Assembly (NCBI GenBank): GCA_041580375.1
Contig: JBFGDZ010000019.1
Location: forward strand, 1 to 30,438
DNA: 30,438 bases
Reading direction: 5' to 3'
From: JAPUIN01 sp041580375
GTDB lineage: Bacteria > Acidobacteriota > Polarisedimenticolia > Gp22-AA2
The translations under genes were made by a program, and so were the position numbers. Positions 25,626 through 30,438 of the stretch are shown piece after piece. A model generated the notes under the pieces. The model was not told where the DNA came from. It saw nothing but the letters and a program-made list of their open reading frames with translations, and did no database searches. Position 1 is the stretch's first letter. Every line of letters begins with the position of its first letter.

Positions 25626-26207
25626 CTAGGGCTCCGCGCCCTCGCCCGGCTTCCACAGCACGTCGGCGCGCCCGCCGTCGTTTGCGCACCGCGCCATCAC
25701 GAACAGCAGATCCGACAGGCGGTTCAGATACACGATCGCGTTGGGATTGACGCGGGCGCCGCGCGCCAGCGCCACGACGCGGCGTTCGGCGCGCCGCCCG
25801 ATCGCGCGCGCCAGGTGCAGCCATGCCGACGCCGGCGTGCCGCCGGGAAGGACGAAGCTCCGGAGCGGCGTGAGCGACGCGTTCAGCCGGTCGATCGCGT
25901 TCTCCAGATAGGCCGCGTGGGCGGTTGTCATCCTCAGAGCGCGCCGCCCGCCTGCCGCGCGGCGGCCGGACTCCGGCACGCACAGATCGGCGCCGAGATC
26001 GAAAAGATCGTTCTGGATGCGCCTCAGGATCGAAGCCGTCTCCTCCCCGCACCCGGCGGAGAGCGCCAGGCCGATCGCGCAGTTCAGCTCGTCGACCGTG
26101 CCGTACGCCTCGATCCGGGGATGGTTCTTCGGGACCCTCCGGCCGTTTCCGAGCGCGGTCGTCCCCCGATCCCCCGTCTTGGTGTAGATGCGCGACAGCA
26201 CGACCAT
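25626..26207 (-). CDS. Cob(I)yrinic acid a,c-diamide/cob(I)alamin adenosyltransferase, PduO/MMAB type
   Basis: Transfers the adenosyl group of ATP to Co(I) corrinoid to make adenosylcobalamin. The 193-residue product has the N-terminal ATP-binding segment IYTKTGDRGTTALGNGRRVPK (K and TGD-GTT motif), EAYGTVDELNCAIGLA and the C-terminal helix motifs FVLPGGTPASAWLHLARAIG and RRAERRVVAL. These mark the PduO/MMAB family rather than CobA or EutT. ATG at 26207 has AGGAGGA 7 bases upstream. It is a single gene, divergent from the molybdenum hydroxylase operon and convergent with mutM. No B12-dependent mutase is visible in the window, so the client enzyme lies elsewhere. Confidence 0.93.
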   Translation of the reverse strand: MVVLSRIYTKTGDRGTTALGNGRRVPKNHPRIEAYGTVDELNCAIGLALSAGCGEETASILRRIQNDLFDLGADLCVPESGRRAAGGRRALRMTTAHAAYLENAIDRLNASLTPLRSFVLPGGTPASAWLHLARAIGRRAERRVVALARGARVNPNAIVYLNRLSDLLFVMARCANDGGRADVLWKPGEGAEP

Positions 26208-26266
26208 GGTGCGATCCTCCTCATCGGCGGCCGGGACGGACTTCTCCGTGTCCGGCGGCCCGGCGA

Positions 26267-26284
26267 GCGCCCCTCCCGGGGCGC
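26267..26284 (-). promoter_or_regulatory. Strong hairpin upstream of the adenosyltransferase gene
   Basis: GCGCCCC (26267-26273) and GGGGCGC (26278-26284) form a perfect 7-base-pair stem with a 4-base loop, about 60 bases upstream of the ATG. A weak -10-like TAACAT (26293-26288, minus strand) would place the hairpin at the very 5' end of the mRNA. It might stabilise the leader. The gap is too short for a full cobalamin riboswitch and I see no B12-box. Confidence 0.3.
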
Positions 26285-26367
26285 GTCATGTTAGTCCAAT
26301 CGCCGCGCCCGCGCACGCCTGCCGGCGCCCTTCGTGATGCGGCGCGATGTCCCCGAGTTGGCGGCCC

Positions 26368-26396
26368 TTGACAGTGCCCGTCCCGGGCGGTCTAAT
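26368..26396 (+). promoter_or_regulatory. Near-consensus sigma70 promoter for the molybdenum hydroxylase operon
   Basis: TTGACA (26368-26373) is followed after exactly 17 bases by TCTAAT (26391-26396), giving 11 of 12 consensus positions in a GC-rich genome. The expected +1, 7 bases after the -10 box, is 26403, the first base of the GTG proposed as the start of the small subunit. This also rules out the upstream in-frame ATG at 26334. Confidence 0.7.
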
Positions 26397-26402
26397 CGGC
26401 CC

Positions 26403-27020
26403 GTGGCCCGCAAAGTGAAACGTCGAGCGGTCCGGAAGGCCGCGGCCGGGAAAGCAGCGCCGCGCCGGCCCCGCACTAATAAGGATGCCGATCCGGCGCA
26501 CCGGGACGCGGTGCACCTGCGCCTCGACGTCAACGGCGAGAGGCGCGAGGCGGCGATCGCGCCCTACAAGACCCTGCTGGAGGTGCTGCGGGAGGATCTC
26601 GGGCTGACCGGCACCAAGCACGGGTGCGAGCTGGGGGAGTGCGGCACCTGCACCGTCCTGCTCGACGGTCGCCCTCAGCTCTCCTGCCTCGTGCTGGCGC
26701 TGGAGTGCGAGGACCGGCCGATCGTCACGGTCGAGGGGCTGGCGCAGGGGCCGCGCCCCCATCCTCTTCAGATCGCCTTCGCCGAGCTGGGCGCCGCGCA
26801 GTGCGGCTACTGCACCCCCGGGATCCTGCTGGCCGCGCGCGACCTGCTGGACCGCCATCCGTCGCCGACGCGGCAGCAGATCCGCGAGGCGCTGTCCGGG
26901 AACCTCTGCCGGTGCACCGGCTACATCAAGATCTACGAGGCGATCGAGCTGGCCGCGCGGCGGCGCACCGACCCGGAGGCACGTCCGGCCCCCGAGACCC
27001 TCTTCGGGCGGAGGGCCTGA
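26403..27020 (+). CDS. hcrC: Molybdenum hydroxylase small subunit, two [2Fe-2S] clusters (4-hydroxybenzoyl-CoA reductase gamma-like)
   Basis: 205-residue electron-transfer subunit that passes electrons between the FAD subunit and the molybdenum site. The plant-ferredoxin-type cluster uses C75, C80, C83 and C95 (GCELGECGTCTVLLDG...SC). The second cluster uses C134, C137, C169 and C171 (AQCGYCTPG and GNLCRCTGY). Start is inferred from the promoter: GTG 26403 coincides with the predicted +1 and no ribosome site precedes it. A GTG at 26415 or an internal codon are alternatives. A Lys/Arg-rich tail of about 36 residues precedes the usual domain start (HLRLDVNGE), making it longer than typical members (about 160). 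It may be a real extension or untranslated. The gene ends 2 bases before the large subunit's GTG. Confidence 0.9.
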   Translation: MARKVKRRAVRKAAAGKAAPRRPRTNKDADPAHRDAVHLRLDVNGERREAAIAPYKTLLEVLREDLGLTGTKHGCELGECGTCTVLLDGRPQLSCLVLALECEDRPIVTVEGLAQGPRPHPLQIAFAELGAAQCGYCTPGILLAARDLLDRHPSPTRQQIREALSGNLCRCTGYIKIYEAIELAARRRTDPEARPAPETLFGRRA

Positions 27021-27022
27021 CG

Positions 27023-29482
27023 GTGGCGGACGATCGGGATCTGCGGGTCGTCGGAAAGCCGATCCGGAAAGTGGACGGCCTGGCGAAGTGCGCCGGCCAG
27101 ACGATCTACGCCGACGACATCATCCTGCCCCGGATGCTGTTCTGCAGAATCCACCGATCTCCCCATGCTCACGCCCGGATCCTGAACGTCGACACCTCGA
27201 AAGCCGCGAAGATGCCGGGCGTCCTCGCCGTCCTCACGGGGTGCGATCTCCCGATCCCGTTCGGCATCCTGCCGGTCAGCCAGGACGAGCACGCCCTCTG
27301 TCCCGACCGCGTGCGCTTCGTCGGCGATCCCGTGGCGGCGGTGGCCGCCGTCGACGAGGCGACCGCGTTCGACGCGATGAACGCGATCCGCGTCGACTAC
27401 GAGCCGCTGGACCCGGTGATGACGATCGAGCGCGCCGTGGGCGGAGCCGGCCCCCGGATTCACGACTACGGCGACGGCGGGAACATCCACAAGAAGGTGG
27501 CACTGGAGTTCGGCGACGTCGAGCGGGGCTTCGCGGACGCCGACGAGATCTTCGACGACCTGTTCTTCTACGAGGGGAGCACCCACCTGCCGATGGAGCA
27601 GCACGCGGCCGTCGCGCAGGTCGAGCCGGACGGCCGCGTGACCGTCTGGTCGAGCACGCAGACGCCGCACTACGTCCACCGCGCGCTGGCGAAGGTGCTG
27701 GAGATGCCCCCGGCGCGGGTGCGCGTGATCGCCTGCCAGAACGGCGGCGGCTTCGGAGGCAAGAGCGATCCCTTCAACCACGAGATCGTGGTGGCGAAGC
27801 TGGCGCTCCTCACCGGGCGCCCCGTGAAGATCACCCTCACCCGGGAGGAGGTCTTCTACTGCCACCGGGGCCGGCACCCGGTTCTGATGCGCGTGAGGAC
27901 GGGTGTGAAGAAGGACGGCTCGATCGCGGCGATGCACTTCCGCTCCTACCTGGACGGCGGCGCGTACGGCTCGTACGGGGTGGCGAGCACCTACTACACG
28001 GGCGCGCTTCAGACGGTCACCTACCCGATCGAGAACTACAGGTTCGAGGGCGTGCGCTGCTTCACCAACAAGCCGCCGTGCGGGCCGAAGCGGGGGCACG
28101 GGACGCCGCAGCCGCGCTTCGCGCTCGAGGTGCAGGTCGACAAGATCGCCGATCGGCTCGGCGTCGATCCGGCCGAGTTCCGGCTGCGCCACCTGGTGTC
28201 GCCGGGGTCGCTGACGGCCAACTACCTCAAGATCGGGTCGATGGGGCTCGGTGCCTGCATCCGCAGGGTCGTCGAGGGCTCGGACTTCTCCGCGAAGCAC
28301 CGGCGGCTCCCGTTCGGCCGGGGGATCGGGATCGCCTGCTCCAGCTACATCTGCGGCGCGGGGCTGCCGATCTACTGGAACAACATGCCGCACACGGGCG
28401 TGATGCTGAAGATCGATCGCGGCGGCGGCGTGGCGGTCTTCTGCGGCGAGATCGACATCGGCCAGGGCTCCGACACCGTTCTCGCGCAGACGGTGGCCGA
28501 GGTGCTCGGGATCGACCCGCACGACATCCGGATCGTCTTCGGAGACACCGATCTCACGCCCGTCGATCTCGGCTCCTACAGCAGCCGCGTCACGCTGATG
28601 ATGGGGCACGCCGCGATTCAGGCGGCCGAGCGCGCCCGCGATCTGATGGCGCAGGCGGCGGCCGCGCGGCTCGAGATCCCGGCGACCCGGGTCGGGTTCG
28701 CCGACGGGCGCGCCTTCGACGTCGAATCGCCGGAGCGCGGGCTGTCGTTCGCGGAGGCGGCGCAGGCCGCGGAGGCCCGCTTCGGCACGATCGGCACGGT
28801 CGGTTCCTACACGCCGCCCCCGTCGGCGGGACGCTACAAGGGCGCCGGCGTCGGCCCCTCGCCGGCGTATTCGTACAGCGCCGCCGTCGTCGAGGCCGAC
28901 GTCGATCCGCGGACCGGGTGGGTGCGGGTGGAGCGGGTGCACCTGGCGCACGATGTCGGACGCTGCATCAATCCCGTGCTGGTCGTGGGCCAGGTGGAGG
29001 GGAGCGTCTACATGGGACTGGGGGAGGCGCTGATGGAGGAGCAGGTCTTCCGCGAGCGCCGCCACGGGGTCCACAAAATACCCTCCATGCTGGAGTACAA
29101 GAGCCCGACGACGATGGAGATGCCGGAGGTCGTCACCTACCTGATCGAGGATCCCGATCCGAGCGGACCTTTCGGCGCCAAGGAGGTGGGACAGGGGCCG
29201 CTGCTTCCCGTGGCGCCGGCCGTCGCCAACGCGGTGTTCGACGCCGTCGGCGTGAGGATCGACGAGGTGCCGATCACGCCGGAGAAGGTGCTGCGGGCGC
29301 TGGAGGCCCCGGGGAAGCGCCACGGACCGACGCGCGCGCCCGATGTCGTCTGGCCCGATCCGATCCGCGTGCCGACGCCGTGGGAGGGCGGGACCGGGGA
29401 GCCGATCGGGGCCGGTTCGCGCCCCGCCCGGGAGCGGAACGGGGTCGCCGCGGGACCGCGGGATCGGGGGCGCCGCTCATGA
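27023..29482 (+). CDS. hcrA: Molybdenum hydroxylase large subunit, molybdopterin-binding (4-hydroxybenzoyl-CoA reductase alpha-like)
   Basis: 819-residue catalytic subunit of the xanthine oxidase family, binding Mo with molybdopterin cytosine dinucleotide. Residues 8-120 are the a/b hammerhead domain (GKPIRKVDGLAKCAGQTIYA). The cofactor loops are CQNGGGFGGKSDP (238-250), PCGPKRGHGTPQ (352-363), GEIDIGQGSDT (475-485) and GSYSSRVTLMMGHA (517-530). The PCGxxRGHG form resembles 4-hydroxybenzoyl-CoA reductase rather than the AFRGFG of xanthine dehydrogenase. At the position of the family's catalytic Glu (GEPP), this protein has Gln724 in GAKEVGQGPLLP. GTG at 27023 has GGAGGG 7 bases upstream. It overlaps the FAD subunit by 4 bases. 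The last 60 or so residues are Pro/Arg-rich. Confidence 0.9.
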   Translation: MADDRDLRVVGKPIRKVDGLAKCAGQTIYADDIILPRMLFCRIHRSPHAHARILNVDTSKAAKMPGVLAVLTGCDLPIPFGILPVSQDEHALCPDRVRFVGDPVAAVAAVDEATAFDAMNAIRVDYEPLDPVMTIERAVGGAGPRIHDYGDGGNIHKKVALEFGDVERGFADADEIFDDLFFYEGSTHLPMEQHAAVAQVEPDGRVTVWSSTQTPHYVHRALAKVLEMPPARVRVIACQNGGGFGGKSDPFNHEIVVAKLALLTGRPVKITLTREEVFYCHRGRHPVLMRVRTGVKKDGSIAAMHFRSYLDGGAYGSYGVASTYYTGALQTVTYPIENYRFEGVRCFTNKPPCGPKRGHGTPQPRFALEVQVDKIADRLGVDPAEFRLRHLVSPGSLTANYLKIGSMGLGACIRRVVEGSDFSAKHRRLPFGRGIGIACSSYICGAGLPIYWNNMPHTGVMLKIDRGGGVAVFCGEIDIGQGSDTVLAQTVAEVLGIDPHDIRIVFGDTDLTPVDLGSYSSRVTLMMGHAAIQAAERARDLMAQAAAARLEIPATRVGFADGRAFDVESPERGLSFAEAAQAAEARFGTIGTVGSYTPPPSAGRYKGAGVGPSPAYSYSAAVVEADVDPRTGWVRVERVHLAHDVGRCINPVLVVGQVEGSVYMGLGEALMEEQVFRERRHGVHKIPSMLEYKSPTTMEMPEVVTYLIEDPDPSGPFGAKEVGQGPLLPVAPAVANAVFDAVGVRIDEVPITPEKVLRALEAPGKRHGPTRAPDVVWPDPIRVPTPWEGGTGEPIGAGSRPARERNGVAAGPRDRGRRS

Positions 29483-30438
29483 TGCGCCTGCCGAGGTTCC
29501 GGTACCACGCCCCCGCGACGCTGCGCGAGGCGGCGGCGATTCTCGCGTCGGAGGGACCCGGGGCGATGCCGGTCGCCGGGGGGACCGATCTCTATCCGAA
29601 CATGAAGCGCCGCCACCAGACGCCGAACACGCTCGTGGCGCTGCGCCGGATCGAATCACTGCGCGGCGTCCGGCGGGGGAACGGCCGCCGGGGGCGCGGC
29701 CTCTGGATCGGTCCGGCCACGTCGCTCACCGATCTGGAGGAGAACCCTCTCCTGCGGGACCGCTACCCGGGTCTGCATGAGGCGGTCCGGACGATCTCCA
29801 CGCCGATCCTGAGGAACATGGGGACGATCGGCGGCAACATCTGCCTCGACACGCGCTGCAACTACTACAACCAGAACTACGAGTGGCGCCGCGCCATCAA
29901 CTTCTGCATGAAGTGCGACGGGGACGTCTGCTGGGTGGCGCCCAAAAGCGACGTCTGTCTCGCCGTCTCCTCCAGCGACACGGCGCCGGTCCTCTGCGCC
30001 CTGGGCGCCCGGCTCCACCTCGTCTCGCGGCGGGGGGAGCGATCGATCGCGGCCCGCGATCTGTACCGCAACGACGGCATCCGGTACCTGACCCGGAAGC
30101 CGGACGAGATCCTCGCGGGCATCGAGCTCCCGGATCCGAGCGGGTGGCGATCGGCCTACCGCAAGCTCCGCCGCCGGGAGGCGTTCGACTTCCCGGTCCT
30201 CGGCGCGGCCGCCTGCCTTCGGCTGGAGGGGAGCGTCGTCGCCGACGCCCGGATTTGGCTCGGCGGCGTCTCGATGGCGCCGGTCGAGGCGGCCGATGCG
30301 CAGGCGGCGCTGATCGGGCATCCCATGGACGAGGCGTCGATCGAGGAGGCGGCCCGCCTCGCCTACCCGAAGAGCAAACCGGTCGACAACACCGACTTCT
30401 CCGTCCGCTGGCGCAAGGAGATGACGCGGGTCTACGTC
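29479..30438 (+). CDS. hcrB: Molybdenum hydroxylase FAD subunit with [4Fe-4S] insert (4-hydroxybenzoyl-CoA reductase beta-like; 3' partial)
   Basis: FAD-binding subunit, open for 320 codons to the right edge with no stop. Known homologues are only slightly longer, so nearly all of it is present. FAD motifs are PVAGGTDLYPNMK (31-43) and TIGGNICLDTRC (116-127). Between FAD regions is an insert absent from ordinary xanthine dehydrogenases, starting CNYYNQNYEWRRAINFC. Cys127, 143, 151 and 160 have spacings 16, 8 and 9, identical to the C122/C138/C146/C155 ligands I recall for the Thauera aromatica [4Fe-4S] cluster. The tail carries KLRRREAFDFPVLG and PVDNTDFSVRWRKEM. Start ATG at 29479 overlaps the large-subunit stop (ATGA); the ATG at 29482 is also possible. 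The insert points to an enzyme fed with low-potential electrons. Confidence 0.92.
   Translation, partial: MMRLPRFRYHAPATLREAAAILASEGPGAMPVAGGTDLYPNMKRRHQTPNTLVALRRIESLRGVRRGNGRRGRGLWIGPATSLTDLEENPLLRDRYPGLHEAVRTISTPILRNMGTIGGNICLDTRCNYYNQNYEWRRAINFCMKCDGDVCWVAPKSDVCLAVSSSDTAPVLCALGARLHLVSRRGERSIAARDLYRNDGIRYLTRKPDEILAGIELPDPSGWRSAYRKLRRREAFDFPVLGAAACLRLEGSVVADARIWLGGVSMAPVEAADAQAALIGHPMDEASIEEAARLAYPKSKPVDNTDFSVRWRKEMTRVYV

Noticed and set aside
26208..26402. Cobalamin riboswitch upstream of the adenosyltransferase
   Set aside because: The shared divergent gap is 195 bases with the opposing promoter inside it, and I find no B12-box-like element.
26334..26402. Upstream in-frame ATG start for the [2Fe-2S] subunit
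   Set aside because: It lies upstream of the near-consensus promoter, so the main transcript cannot include it.

Overview
This is a very GC-rich bacterial window of chromosomal housekeeping and catabolic genes. Coding density is high, gaps are short, GTG starts are frequent (pstA, phoU, pgl, glk, the aminomethyltransferase-like gene, the methyltransferase and two reductase subunits) and genes often overlap by 4 bases (ATGA/GTGA). I see no insertion sequence, integrase, tRNA, rRNA or CRISPR array. The cell seems to have a Gram-negative-type envelope: the Pst permeases are the long Pseudomonas-like kind and there is a lipobox lipoprotein. It also carries HemQ, a PduO-type cobalamin adenosyltransferase, a mitochondrial-type aconitase and a family B DNA polymerase. 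Together these suit an uncultivated GC-rich lineage such as Acidobacteriota or a neighbouring phylum better than a classical proteobacterium. That placement is inference.

Layout. (1) 2-5039, plus strand: pstC (5' truncated by the window), pstA, pstB and phoU, for high-affinity phosphate import and its regulator. (2) 9180-5040, minus strand: a four-gene operon of a TVP38/DedA-like membrane protein, a two-cysteine flavin disulfide oxidoreductase, glucokinase and 6-phosphogluconolactonase. (3) 12616-9397, minus: a tandem pair of phytoene-desaturase-like (COG1233/PYROXD2-like) flavoproteins. Divergent from it at 12775-15625, plus: a GcvT-fold aminomethyltransferase-like protein and an aminobutyraldehyde/betaine-aldehyde-type dehydrogenase. 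These four may form one amine or C1 oxidation module. (4) 18223-15677, minus: a cupredoxin-like lipoprotein, an exported M28 metallopeptidase and an overlapping 77-residue unknown. (5) 19738-18281, minus: hemQ and a class I methyltransferase. (6) 19909-25576, plus: family B DNA polymerase, aconitase and mutM. (7) 26207-25626, minus: PduO-type adenosyltransferase. (8) 26403 to the window end, plus: a three-subunit molybdenum hydroxylase resembling 4-hydroxybenzoyl-CoA reductase.

The most notable region is the last. The flavin subunit, which runs off the right edge without a stop, has four cysteines with exactly the spacing of the extra [4Fe-4S] cluster of 4-hydroxybenzoyl-CoA reductase, an enzyme that takes electrons at low potential to remove a phenolic hydroxyl. 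The large subunit has Gln where the xanthine oxidase family usually has its catalytic Glu. The operon is preceded by a near-consensus promoter (TTGACA, 17 bases, TCTAAT) whose predicted +1 falls on the GTG start codon, suggesting a leaderless mRNA. The tandem flavoprotein/GcvT/aldehyde dehydrogenase neighbourhood is the second candidate for an undescribed pathway.
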